From the NCBI GenBank assembly GCA_902791985.1, contig CADAYD010000008.1, forward strand, positions 62,001-126,000: a stretch of 64,000 bases of DNA, given 5' to 3'. Numbering within the stretch: the first letter of the stretch is position 1; the number at the start of each line of letters is the position of its first letter. Position numbers and translations under genes: made by a program. Under the pieces are notes generated by a model that was not told the origin of the DNA, ran no database searches, and saw only the letters and a list, made by a program, of their open reading frames with translations. Shown in pieces: positions 35,464-44,071 of this stretch. The stretch comes from an uncultured bacterium. Its GTDB lineage: Bacteria; Cyanobacteriota; Vampirovibrionia; Gastranaerophilales; Gastranaerophilaceae.

Positions 35464-35542
35464 AAATGAAAGATGGCTTCATGCCATTGTTAAGAGCATA
35501 GCGACATGGCAATCTATTTTCCCCTCTGAATGACGGAATGAG
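35464..35542. repeat. Palindromic intergenic repeat upstream of the binding-protein gene
   Basis: TGCCAT (35482-35487) and ATGGCA (35506-35511) flank AGAGCATAGCGAC, and CAATCT with TGAATGACGG follows. It reads as a degenerate copy of the common 'CATTGCGAGGAGCGAAGCGACG.GGCAATCT' repeat class. It ends within a few bases of the gene start at 35548, leaving little room for a promoter. Confidence 0.55.
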
Positions 35543-35547
35543 AGGTT

Positions 35548-36732
35548 ATGATAAAAAAAATATTAACTTTAATATTTACAACAATTTTAATTGCTTCTGC
35601 AATATTTTTTATCTGCAAAAAACCATCCGCGGATAGTGAAGTGGTATTTTGGACTTTGCAGATGAGCGATTTTTCGTCGTACATAAACGGGGTTATAAAT
35701 GACTTTGAAAAGGAAAATCCCAATATAAAAATCAAATGGGTTGATGTGCCGTTCAGCGAAGGTGAAAAGCGAACACTTGCTTCGGTTTTGAGCGATAATC
35801 CGCCTGATTTGGTTAATCTTAACCCCGATTTCAGCGCAACTCTTGCTCATAAAGGAGCGCTACAAGAAATTCAAAAAAAACAATTAACCCAATTTAATGA
35901 AGAAATTCTAAAAGCACTTGAAACCGACGGCAAAATGTTTTCAATTCCGTGGTATGCAACAAGTGCAATAACTATTTATAACAAAGATTTGCTTTCATCA
36001 GTTCCGAAAACTTATGAACAGATGGCAAATATTGCGCCAGATATTCGCAAAAAAAACGCATACATTACCCTGCCAAACATTACAGAAAACGATACGATGC
36101 TAAAAATTTTGAATAAATATCCAAAAAATAAAAAACAATATGTATTTGCTTTGTTTAAAAATTTATATTCAAAAGATTTAATCCCAAAAGAGACGGTCAC
36201 AATGACTTTGCAAGAAGCGTTAGAAAAATATATGTCCGAAAATATTGCACTAATCGGTGCAGGCGCAAATTTTTTGAATATGATTAAAGAAAATGCCCCG
36301 CAAACTTACGCTAAAACTGATGTCGCAGAACAAATTAAAGGTGATTTAGGGCAAAATGATTTTTCTTTGATGAATTTTGTAATTCCTTTAAGGGCAAAAC
36401 ATAAAGACGAAGCCTTGAAATTTGCGCTATTTCTAACAAACGATAAAAACCAGCTTGAACTTGCAAAACTCACAAATGTTCTTGCAGTCAACAAAAAGAC
36501 GCTTGAAAACGATTTTTACAAAAAATATGATAAAAACGACCTTATGGCAAAGGCAAGAGTAATAAGCGCAGGGCAGTTAAACCACTTACAGCCCGTATTC
36601 AGAACACAGAAAAATCAAAAAGAAATAAATAATCTTGTAAATAACACCGTTCAAAATATACTCTTAAATAAAGGTGAAACTGAAAAAATATTATCAGAAC
36701 TCGATAAAAATATAAAATTATTGGAAAAATAG
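35548..36732 (+). CDS. ABC-type sugar-binding protein (extracellular, family 1)
   Basis: A 394-residue solute-binding protein with an N-terminal membrane-type signal (about 5-23, Cys at 23 in FFICKK, possibly lipidated although the lipobox is weak). The mature start VVFWTLQMSDFSSYINGVIN is typical, as is NPPDLVNLNPDFSATLAHKG. The C-terminal part has the usual lobe-crossing segments. No permease or ATPase genes are adjacent, so it is an orphan; a dehydrogenase gene follows after 10 bp. The substrate is probably a carbohydrate, by family. Confidence 0.82.
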   Translation: MIKKILTLIFTTILIASAIFFICKKPSADSEVVFWTLQMSDFSSYINGVINDFEKENPNIKIKWVDVPFSEGEKRTLASVLSDNPPDLVNLNPDFSATLAHKGALQEIQKKQLTQFNEEILKALETDGKMFSIPWYATSAITIYNKDLLSSVPKTYEQMANIAPDIRKKNAYITLPNITENDTMLKILNKYPKNKKQYVFALFKNLYSKDLIPKETVTMTLQEALEKYMSENIALIGAGANFLNMIKENAPQTYAKTDVAEQIKGDLGQNDFSLMNFVIPLRAKHKDEALKFALFLTNDKNQLELAKLTNVLAVNKKTLENDFYKKYDKNDLMAKARVISAGQLNHLQPVFRTQKNQKEINNLVNNTVQNILLNKGETEKILSELDKNIKLLEK

Positions 36733-36742
36733 AGGTAAACAT

Positions 36743-37708
36743 ATGAAAGCATTAGTATTTGATAAAGAACTGAAACTTGTTGATAACTATGAAAAACCGA
36801 TTCCTCAAAAAGGTGAAGCACTTGTGCGTGTTACTTTGGCAGGAATTTGCAACACCGATTACGAAATTACCAAAGGTTATATGGGTTATGAAGGAATTTT
36901 AGGACACGAAGCAGTCGGAATTGTTGAAGATGTTAATTCCGATGATAAATCCTTAATCGGCAAGAGAGTTGTTCCTGAAATCAGTTACGGTTGCAAAGAC
37001 CCAAATTGCGAATGGTGTGCGCAAAAAAATTATCGTCACTGTCCAAACAGGCACACGCTTGGTATTTGGCGTAAAAACGGAGTTTTTGCACAGTATTTTA
37101 CCATGCCTGTAGAAGTTCTGTTTGAAGTTCCCAAAAACGTACCTGACACTCAGGCTGTCTTTGTCGAACCGCTTGCCGCTGCGCTTGAAATAAATGAGCA
37201 GTTGCATATCAAACCGATGGACAAAGTTGTAGTTCTGGGCGACGGGAAACTGGGATTAATAACTGCCCTTGCACTCAATGCGCAAAATCTTAACGTAACT
37301 TTAGTCGGGAAACATCAAAATAAACTAGATATAGCCAAAGCACAAGGGGTTAAAACGGCTCTGCTAAACGATTTTAAAATCGAAAAAATTTATGATGTCG
37401 TAGTCGAAGCAACAGGGAGCGTAAACGGATTTGAAACCTCACTGTCACTGACAAAACCAAGAGGTATACTTGTGTTAAAAAGTACGGTAGCAACAGGCAA
37501 AGAACTGAACCTTGCACCGATAGTTATTGATGAAATTACAGTGCTTGGCTCACGTTGTGGTCAGTTTCCGCCTGCTTTGAGACTGCTTGAATCGGACAAA
37601 ATTGATTTTTCACCGCTGATTTCAGGAGTTTATTCAATGGACAATGCAAAAGAAGCATTTGAAAAGAACAAAGAAAAAGACACCATAAAAGTGCTTTTAA
37701 AGATGTAA
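36743..37708 (+). CDS. Zinc-containing medium-chain alcohol/polyol dehydrogenase
   Basis: A 321-residue MDR-family dehydrogenase. The catalytic zinc region is GICNTDYEITKGYMGYEG followed by LGHEAVGIVE. Structural-zinc cysteines lie in YGCKDPNCEWCAQ and YRHCPNR. The nucleotide-binding motif is VVVLGDGKLGLIT (G-D-G-K-L-G, near 165-170). It resembles sorbitol/threonine dehydrogenases. The binding-protein gene lies 10 bp upstream, suggesting joint use of a sugar or sugar alcohol. Ends at a strong terminator. Confidence 0.86.
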   Translation: MKALVFDKELKLVDNYEKPIPQKGEALVRVTLAGICNTDYEITKGYMGYEGILGHEAVGIVEDVNSDDKSLIGKRVVPEISYGCKDPNCEWCAQKNYRHCPNRHTLGIWRKNGVFAQYFTMPVEVLFEVPKNVPDTQAVFVEPLAAALEINEQLHIKPMDKVVVLGDGKLGLITALALNAQNLNVTLVGKHQNKLDIAKAQGVKTALLNDFKIEKIYDVVVEATGSVNGFETSLSLTKPRGILVLKSTVATGKELNLAPIVIDEITVLGSRCGQFPPALRLLESDKIDFSPLISGVYSMDNAKEAFEKNKEKDTIKVLLKM

Positions 37709-37722
37709 TTTTCATATAATGA

Positions 37723-37757
37723 CAAAAGTACGGCACGAATTTCGTGCCGTACTTTTG
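37723..37757. terminator. Bidirectional terminator, dehydrogenase/rpmB
   Basis: A 16-base arm (37724-37739) pairs perfectly with 37741-37756, including AAAAGTACGGCACGAA. Flanked by A and T runs; serves both convergent genes. Confidence 0.9.
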
Positions 37758-37775
37758 TTCATTTTTAAAATTTAA

Positions 37776-37964
37776 TTATGCTTTAGTAACTTTTCCACGT
37801 CTGATACAAGAAGTACATACTCTGATTCTTTTTGTAACACCGTTTACAACAGCCTTTACTGTCTGCAAGTTAGGTTCTTGAGTATGAACATTCTGTTTCA
37901 TAGAGAAAGATCTGTCAGCAGATTTTCTTGGAGCCTTACCGCATATTTCACAACATTTTGCCAT
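37776..37964 (-). CDS. rpmB: 50S ribosomal protein L28
   Basis: A 62-residue L28 with CCEICGKAPRKS, a central basic loop and a C-terminal VCTSCIRRGKVTK. Two CxxC pairs make this the zinc-binding form. The length is normal. It stands alone on the minus strand and ends at the shared terminator. Confidence 0.95.
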   Translation of the reverse strand: MAKCCEICGKAPRKSADRSFSMKQNVHTQEPNLQTVKAVVNGVTKRIRVCTSCIRRGKVTKA

Positions 37965-38138
37965 AATTTATATTCCTTTTCTAGTCTTTTAAATCTTCAA
38001 CATTATCTATATTATCCTAAAAATACTATTTTGCAAGTTAGACAGCAAAGAAAGTGTTAAATTTTGTAAAAAACATTTATTTACAAGCAAAAAATATTTT
38101 CACAAGTTTTAAAAAGGGAAAAATTAAGGAGACTTAAT

Positions 38139-39021
38139 ATGAATACTATTTCACCAATTACCCCAAATTATACACAAGCAAAAAGACAAAATGTTCAATT
38201 TACCGGAAACTTAGGCGACAAATTTGTTAATCGAATTTTGAACGGTTCTACTGTTAAACCGGCCGAAGTCGTAAAAGAAATGAAAGGAACTTTCGGTATA
38301 AAAACCGATAAAGCAGAAGATATCATGGAATCTTTTATCGGCAAAGTTAAACAATTATTTAATGACAAAATGTCTTTAACAAATAAAATCAATGAACAAG
38401 AAAGAAAAATTAATGCATTTCCTAACGAAAAACGAGATGCTATTTGGGATGCAGAAGCAAAAGTTCGTGAAAGTTTTCAAAACACAATCAAATCTAAAAA
38501 TGAAGAAGTTGCATTAAAAGACAAAGAAGTAAAAGAAATGAAAGCGCAACTTGAAAAATATCAACAAGTTGTAAAAGTAAAATCCGTAGAAGAAATCGAT
38601 ACAATAATGCCTGATAAAGCGATTGAGCTTATTGATGAAATGATTAAAAACAAAATCCCTTCAAGAAAAAGTATGGCAGACTTTTTATTAACAGGTAAAG
38701 GGCAAGAAGATGCTTTAGCTCAACTTGAAAGAAATAATATGGTTATGAAAGCCCACAGAGATGGTATTACAGAAATTCCTGAAGTCAAAGCAAAAATTGA
38801 TAATGATATGCGACATTCAGGTGTATGGTTTAGTAATGATTCATACTATACATTAAATATGATTGAAGATGCTTTAAAAGGTTGTTCAAAAGGCGGATAT
38901 CTGAAAAGTCCTTGTAGAATACTCTCCGGAAGATTCAAAAGTTTTGGTTACCGGTGATAATGGTGTAACCTGGGCAGAAAATTACAGATGGTTAGCAGAT
39001 TATGGCAACAGTAATTGGTAA
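38139..39021 (+). pseudogene. Lineage-type coiled-coil protein with a 3' frameshift
   Basis: The frame from 38139 codes for 272 residues and ends at 38957 with an unlikely tail (SPCRILSGRFKSFGYR). From about 38911 the next frame continues sensibly, with VEYSPEDSKVLVTGDNGVTW and then ENYRWLADYGNSNW, to a TAA at 39019-39021, directly before a terminator. One inserted base in the run AGTCCTTG near 38907-38914 would explain both. The N-terminus TISPITPNYTQAKRQNVQFT is the same kind of signature as at 17224 and 51399. A long coiled coil follows (about 65-150). AAGGAG precedes the ATG. Function unknown. Confidence 0.7.
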
Positions 39022-39037
39022 AAATAATATAAATATG

Positions 39038-39072
39038 AAACAGGACAGATTGTAATGTCTGTCCTGTTTTTA
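39038..39072 (+). terminator. Terminator after the frameshifted gene
   Basis: A 12-bp stem AAACAGGACAGA/TCTGTCCTGTTT (39038-39049 with 39058-39069), then T residues. Its position just after 39021 supports the longer reading of the upstream gene. Confidence 0.88.
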
Positions 39073-39081
39073 TGGTAAAAT
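39073..39081 (+). promoter_or_regulatory. Leaderless-type promoter of the 124-residue gene
   Basis: TGG plus TAAAAT (39076-39081), 6 nt (ACAGTT), then ATG at 39088. Confidence 0.55.
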
Positions 39082-39087
39082 ACAGTT

Positions 39088-39462
39088 ATGAAAAAAGTAT
39101 TATTAAGTTTATTTGCTTTAAGCGTTTACAAAATGAAGGTTATGCGCTGTGAAGTTGTTGAAACAGTATACCAAAACGATGTCGAAAAAGCTGTAACAGG
39201 TTATCACAGAACATACAGACTTGATGATGAATACAAAAATATTTATCTTGAAAAAGATTTTATAAACGGTTTAGCATATTATGATAATGACAAAATCATA
39301 TATAATGAGCAAACTATGACCGATTTTTCGATTGTATCCACTCATGCAGAAATAGACAGAAAAGAAATGAAAATTACAATTTCTTCCCGAATAGAATATG
39401 ATAATCCGGATTTTGGAGTTCAAGAAGCAGTCGGAGTCGGAGAATGTAAGTATTTACAATAA
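39088..39462 (+). CDS. Small hypothetical protein with an incomplete signal peptide
   Basis: A 124-residue protein. The first 9 residues (MKKVLLSLF) equal those of the M48-like protein at 29999, but the hydrophobic core is short and breaks off at VYKMKVMRCE with no A-x-A site, so a deletion or a remodelled signal is possible. The rest is acidic and beta-rich. No known domain. rnhB follows after 12 bp, probably on the same transcript. Confidence 0.55.
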   Translation: MKKVLLSLFALSVYKMKVMRCEVVETVYQNDVEKAVTGYHRTYRLDDEYKNIYLEKDFINGLAYYDNDKIIYNEQTMTDFSIVSTHAEIDRKEMKITISSRIEYDNPDFGVQEAVGVGECKYLQ

Positions 39463-39474
39463 AGGTTATTTTTA

Positions 39475-40107
39475 GTGAATAATTTATTTGATTTTGACAA
39501 AAAACTTGGAATTGTTATAGGTACAGATGAAGCAGGCAGAGGACCGGCAGCAGGGGGAGTTTTTGCATCTTGCGTGTATTTTCCTGAAATAAAAACAGAA
39601 CTAAAACGAGCACTCGAGAAACTAAACGATTCAAAAAAATTATCTAAAAATGCAAGAGAAGATTTATATGAAATAATACTAAACAACTCTGCTAATTCAA
39701 CTGTTTGTATTGAAGTTGAAGAAATAGAAAAAATAAATATTCTCAATTCTTCTCTCAAAGCAATGAAATTGGCTTGCGAAAATGTTATAAAACAAGCAAA
39801 TTTAACAGATTTTTTAACAATTATTGATGGAAACAGATTTATTAAAAACTATAATTATCCTCAAAAATTTATAGTGAAAGGTGACGGAAAATCCGCATCA
39901 ATTGCTGCTGCAAGTATACTGGCTAAAGTCACACGTGACAGGTACATGGAAGAACTTGATAAAGAATTTCCGCAATACGGTTGGGCTCATAATGCAGGGT
40001 ATTTAACCAAAGAACACCTTGATGCAATTGATAAGTACGGACTTTGTAAATATCACCGCCAGTCATTTTTGAAAAAACATTTTGAGAAGCAGTTGAGTTT
40101 GTTTTAA
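39475..40107 (+). CDS. rnhB: Ribonuclease HII
   Basis: Removes ribonucleotides from DNA and RNA primers. Catalytic motif IGTDEAGRGPAAG (Asp-Glu near residues 16-17), then NDSKKLSKNAREDLY, the second catalytic Asp in TIIDG, VKGDGKSASIAAASILAKVT and the C-terminal YGLCKYHRQSF. The 210 residues are normal. It starts at GTG (39475) with AAAGG about 10 bases upstream. Confidence 0.94.
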   Translation: MNNLFDFDKKLGIVIGTDEAGRGPAAGGVFASCVYFPEIKTELKRALEKLNDSKKLSKNAREDLYEIILNNSANSTVCIEVEEIEKINILNSSLKAMKLACENVIKQANLTDFLTIIDGNRFIKNYNYPQKFIVKGDGKSASIAAASILAKVTRDRYMEELDKEFPQYGWAHNAGYLTKEHLDAIDKYGLCKYHRQSFLKKHFEKQLSLF

Positions 40108-40241
40108 AAAGTTGCGATATATTACGAATTTTCCTATTTTAAAATAATCTGCTAAAATTTTGATGGAGATATGTGACTTTTCGCCAAAATGTATTATATA
40201 TACATGATACAGGGTGAAGAAGTGAAGTTTTAAAGGGTAGT

Positions 40242-41447
40242 ATGGTAATCAACACAAACGATATACAAGAATCCATTTCTACAAAAGAGTTGTTTAGAGA
40301 ATACAACTGGTATCAAAATGCGTTTTCTTCCGTATTGCAAGAAGCAAGCGATAACTTTTTTACCAAAAATTTTAAAATAGAATTTGTCGGACTAAGTAAA
40401 AACATAAATTGCCTTTTGAACAATGAATCTTGTTTTGTTACCAAAATAAAAATTGATGATGAATACGATATGTTCTTCAGATTGACCGAAAAAACTATCG
40501 ATATTATTTTGGAAAAAACTTTAGGTAAATCAAAAAATAAATTTAATATAAACAAAATATCCGAACTGGAAGCAAAAATTATCACTGCGTTTAACAGTTT
40601 TATGTTTGATTCACTAAAACCTAAAATGAATGAACCTGATCCAAAACTTCTAAAACGTAATAATTTTGATATGGTAAATATGACATTTATTTTAAAAGAT
40701 ATTGCTCAGGATTCAAAAGAAGCAGGCAAAATTATTGTAACATTACCTTTAGCATTATTATCTCCGGAAAAAATTGAGTCATCCGGAAAAACTTTTAAAA
40801 ATACAGATTTCCCTGAAAGTGAAATTTTTGCAAAAATTATAATGGGAACGATGAAATTCCCGCTATATGATATTAAAAGCCTTGAAACAGATGACGTTGT
40901 AGTCTTTGAAAACAGTGATATACATAAAATGACATTAGAGATGGGTGAAGAACATTTGGATATAAATCTTAATCCGAATATGGATTTATTAATCCCTGAA
41001 TATAATGATATGGAAGGAGAAGATATGGCTGCTCGCAATATATGGGACAGTATAGAAGTTGAAATGAATGCCGAATTTGATGCAGTAAAAATAACTTTGG
41101 CAGAATTGAAAAATATAGAGGATGGCCTTGTTGTAGATTTAACTTCTTTGTATGACAACAATGTAACCCTAAAAGTTGAAGGGAAACCAATAGCAAGTGG
41201 AACGCTTGTTATTGTAAATGACAGATACGGAGTAAAAATCAATAATATTATTGCAAAAGGCGATGTATCCACAGCAGGTGAAGCAGGAGAAAATAATGAA
41301 AGCAATGAAAATAATGCTCCAAATGAAGTGATGAATGAAACAGAAAATTATACAAACGAATCCGGATCTCAAGGAGGAGAAGAAGAAGAAGAGGAAGAAG
41401 AAGATTTTGATTACAGCGATTTTGAATTGGAAGACGATAATTTGTAA
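40242..41447 (+). CDS. FliY/FliN-like rotor-switch or export-cup protein (SpoA domain)
   Basis: The 401 residues comprise an N-terminal CheC/FliM-like middle domain (about 15-240), a C-terminal SpoA (FliN/SctQ) domain (about 265-345, with VEVEMNA-like start, VTLKVEGKPIASGTLVIVND) and a 55-residue acidic tail with a run of eight Glu. The FliM CheY-binding peptide is missing at the N-terminus. Layout is closest to FliY. It leads an export-gate operon: fliO starts 22 bp downstream. AAAGGG precedes the ATG. Confidence 0.75.
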   Translation: MVINTNDIQESISTKELFREYNWYQNAFSSVLQEASDNFFTKNFKIEFVGLSKNINCLLNNESCFVTKIKIDDEYDMFFRLTEKTIDIILEKTLGKSKNKFNINKISELEAKIITAFNSFMFDSLKPKMNEPDPKLLKRNNFDMVNMTFILKDIAQDSKEAGKIIVTLPLALLSPEKIESSGKTFKNTDFPESEIFAKIIMGTMKFPLYDIKSLETDDVVVFENSDIHKMTLEMGEEHLDINLNPNMDLLIPEYNDMEGEDMAARNIWDSIEVEMNAEFDAVKITLAELKNIEDGLVVDLTSLYDNNVTLKVEGKPIASGTLVIVNDRYGVKINNIIAKGDVSTAGEAGENNESNENNAPNEVMNETENYTNESGSQGGEEEEEEEEDFDYSDFELEDDNL

Positions 41448-41469
41448 TTACTAATAAAGAGGAATTAAA

Positions 41470-42099
41470 ATGCCACATTATATGATTAGTTTTATAGTAT
41501 ACATATTTGCAATGTCAGGTTTAATAGCATTGGCTATGCTCATATACAAAAAAGTTATGAACGTATCTTCAGTAAAAAATAAAGCCAAAATGCTTTCTAT
41601 TGAAGAAACCATGAGTATCAATCCGAGAAAAACACTGCTAATAGTAAGAGCAGGGAATGAAAGATTTTTAATTGCTTCGGATGTTGATAAAACAAGTTTG
41701 ATAGCAAAATTAGGACAAAATGAGGGCCTTAACGAGAAATCTGAAATCATAAAAGAAACAAAAGTGCCACAAAGCAGAGTCATAGATTTACAAAAAGTAA
41801 AAAATGCAATTGATAAAGAGAATGTTGACATTTTATTTCCTAAAAAAGCTACAAAACAATCATCAAAACCACAATCTCCAAGCCCAAAATCCACAGGACA
41901 AAAGCAATTGTCCAAAAACACTGAGAAACCGGTTCATTTCGAAGTTATAAACCAAAAAAATCCTAATGCACCGGAAAGAAACAGGCAACATTCTTATACA
42001 GTAAATCGTAGACGAAATGTTACACTTGAAGTCGGAGCGGTAAAGAATCATGGATTATCTACAATTAAAGAGATTCTCCATAAAGTAAACGAATTATAA
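41470..42099 (+). CDS. fliO: FliO-like export apparatus protein
   Basis: A 209-residue single-pass membrane protein: one hydrophobic helix (about 4-25), then a cytoplasmic beta domain with ETMSINPRKTLLIVRAGNER and FLIASDVDKTSLIAKL, the pattern of FliO. The C-terminal 100 residues are basic, Pro/Ser/Gln-rich and longer than in classic FliO. FliO helps FliP assembly. It lies between the SpoA protein and fliP, as in flagellar operons. Confidence 0.78.
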   Translation: MPHYMISFIVYIFAMSGLIALAMLIYKKVMNVSSVKNKAKMLSIEETMSINPRKTLLIVRAGNERFLIASDVDKTSLIAKLGQNEGLNEKSEIIKETKVPQSRVIDLQKVKNAIDKENVDILFPKKATKQSSKPQSPSPKSTGQKQLSKNTEKPVHFEVINQKNPNAPERNRQHSYTVNRRRNVTLEVGAVKNHGLSTIKEILHKVNEL

Positions 42100-42110
42100 A
42101 AAGGCTAAAC

Positions 42111-42749
42111 ATGGATCAAGTAAGCACATTAAATCCGATAATACAAATATTAATAGTAATGACAGTATTTTCACTATTGCCATTTATGTTTTGTGCAATG
42201 ACAAGCTTTTTAAGATTTGTAATAGTTTTTTCAATGTTAAAAACCGCAATGGGCACTCAGCAGGTTCCTCCAGCCATTGTTATTATCGGATTATCAATGA
42301 TTTTAACGTTCTATACAATGGGTTCGACCTTCCAAAAAATGTATGATATGGGTTCTGTACCTTATCAGCAAAAGCACGATATGGTTCTGGCATTAAATGA
42401 AGGCTCAAAACCATTAAAAGAATTTATGTTGAAACAAACAAGAGAAGGAGATTTAGAATTTTTTGTAAATATGACACACAAAACACGTCCAAAATCTCCG
42501 GATGATTTATCAATATGGGAAGTTGCTCCTGCTTATATAGTCAGTGAATTGAAAACTTCATTTGAAATAAGTTTCATAATCTTTGTACCGTTCATAATTC
42601 TTGACCTTGTTGTAGCAAATATTTTGCTGGCTTTAGGTATGTTTATGTTATCCCCTACGATTATTTCTATGCCGTTTAAGCTGCTAATATTTATTGCCGT
42701 TGACGGATGGGCACTCATTGTACAGGGATTAGTATCGAGTTACAACTGA
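42111..42749 (+). CDS. fliP: Flagellar-type export gate protein FliP
   Basis: A 212-residue FliP/SctR family protein of the export gate. Typical segments: FLRFVIVFSMLKTAMGTQQVPP, the central periplasm-facing domain, VSELKTSFEISFIIFVPF, VANILLALGMFMLSPTIISM and PFKLLIFIAVDGWALIVQGL. It lacks the cleavable N-terminal signal peptide seen in many FliP, which explains its shortness. Fol­lowed by fliQ and fliR. Confidence 0.93.
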   Translation: MDQVSTLNPIIQILIVMTVFSLLPFMFCAMTSFLRFVIVFSMLKTAMGTQQVPPAIVIIGLSMILTFYTMGSTFQKMYDMGSVPYQQKHDMVLALNEGSKPLKEFMLKQTREGDLEFFVNMTHKTRPKSPDDLSIWEVAPAYIVSELKTSFEISFIIFVPFIILDLVVANILLALGMFMLSPTIISMPFKLLIFIAVDGWALIVQGLVSSYN

Positions 42750-42791
42750 CGATATTGTAATTGTCGACAAATTTTAATAAAAGGATAAAAA

Positions 42792-43283
42792 ATGTTAGAA
42801 GTTTTACTTGAATATATGGCAAAAGGATTTTTAATAATGCTGGCAATATCTATGCCGTGCGTACTTTGTGCTGCGGGTATAGGTCTTGTTGTTGGTATTT
42901 TGCAAGCCGTAACACAGGTCCAAGAACAAACAATTGCTGCAGCCCCTAAAATTTTGGGCGTTTTTCTTGTCATTATTATAGGCGGAGTCGGGTTTATTAA
43001 ACTTTTGACTAATTTATTCCAAGAAGGTGTTGTTCTTGCTTTCAATACCGTTCCTCACAATGAAAAATTTGTTCTTGATTCTAATTATCATCAATATACG
43101 ACCCCATTTGCAAGAGAAATGAACGACAGATTTAAAAATGTTGATTCAGTTGATTATATTATGAAACATCCCGGTAAATTGCCTTATATAGATAAGTACA
43201 AACGCGAAAAATATTTACCGGCACAAAAAACACCAATGCCAAAAACAAATTTCGTTGAAACAAAAAGAATTATGGGGCAATAG
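42792..43283 (+). CDS. fliQ: Export gate protein FliQ with a long C-terminal extension
   Basis: Residues 1-85 are a standard two-helix FliQ (AGIGLVVGILQAVTQVQEQT, AAPKILGVFLVIIIGG, LLTNLFQEGV). Family members end near 90 residues; here about 75 further residues follow, polar and basic, with HQYTTPFAREMNDRFKNVD and many Lys/Pro near the end. The extension would face the cytoplasm or periplasm near the gate. AAAAGGAT precedes the ATG. The extra domain is unrecognised. Confidence 0.9.
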   Translation: MLEVLLEYMAKGFLIMLAISMPCVLCAAGIGLVVGILQAVTQVQEQTIAAAPKILGVFLVIIIGGVGFIKLLTNLFQEGVVLAFNTVPHNEKFVLDSNYHQYTTPFAREMNDRFKNVDSVDYIMKHPGKLPYIDKYKREKYLPAQKTPMPKTNFVETKRIMGQ

Positions 43284-43288
43284 CATTA

Positions 43289-44071
43289 ATGGATAATATA
43301 ATTTCAGAATTAATAAAACTTTTTCCTCAAATAAATTCTTATTTTATGGCAGGATTCTTAATTTTTTGCCGATTATTGGGATTTTTTCGGTTTGCGCCTA
43401 TATTCAGCAGAAAAGAAATCTTTGGAATAGTCAAAATATCATTTGCTTTACTTATAACGGTCTTAATAGTCCCATTATTATCTCCGGAACAAGTAATGGC
43501 AAATACTGATTCTTTTTTACTGTCAGTTTTATTAAATTTCGTAGTAGGCGCAATAATGGGTTATATGGCAAGGTTAATTGTAATCGCAGTAGATTGCGGT
43601 GCTGAAATGATTAATATGCAAATGGGTCTTACCTCAGCGACAACCTTAGACCCGTCAAGTTCAGGGCAGGTATCAATATTATCTAATATTATAGCGCTTA
43701 TGGGAATATTAATATTTATAAACGTCGGAGGAATATATTGGCTTTTTAAAGCCATAATGCGCAGTTTTGAAATATTCCCATTGTATGCAATAAGTATTCC
43801 ATTGATAAAAATAGCAAACATGGATTTACTCATAAAATTATCTTCAAACACTCTATATATGGGGTTGCAAATTGCTTCTCCTATTTTACTGGCTACTCTG
43901 GCACAAGACATCATTCTAGGCGTAATTTCAAGAACAGCACCTCAGGTTAACGTTTTTCAATTAAGCTTCTTGTTCAAACCTGTATTAGGAGCAGCTATTA
44001 TGGTTTGGATTTTACCTATGCTTATGAATGTAATTGAGCAATACTTCTTGAGCTTTGCGAATATTATTTAG
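43289..44071 (+). CDS. fliR: Export gate protein FliR
   Basis: A 260-residue polytopic FliR/SctT protein that completes the FliP-FliQ-FliR export gate. Typical features are GFLIFCRLLGFFRFAPIFS near the start, several membrane helices, and QMGLTSATTLDPSSSGQVSI. It begins 5 bp after fliQ. Its 3' end overlaps the convergent galE remnant by 4 bases. FlhA and FlhB are not in the window. Confidence 0.93.
   Translation: MDNIISELIKLFPQINSYFMAGFLIFCRLLGFFRFAPIFSRKEIFGIVKISFALLITVLIVPLLSPEQVMANTDSFLLSVLLNFVVGAIMGYMARLIVIAVDCGAEMINMQMGLTSATTLDPSSSGQVSILSNIIALMGILIFINVGGIYWLFKAIMRSFEIFPLYAISIPLIKIANMDLLIKLSSNTLYMGLQIASPILLATLAQDIILGVISRTAPQVNVFQLSFLFKPVLGAAIMVWILPMLMNVIEQYFLSFANII

Noticed and set aside
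40162-40206. Short frame GTG-ACT-TTT... of 14 codons upstream of the fliY-like gene, a possible leader peptide.
   Set aside because: No run of regulatory codons and no attenuator hairpin follows; only the shared GGAGATATGTG string makes it notable.
41248-41478. Minus-strand frame rich in Leu opposite the fliY-like gene.
   Set aside because: The Leu run is the antisense image of the Glu-rich tail; no ribosome site or family.
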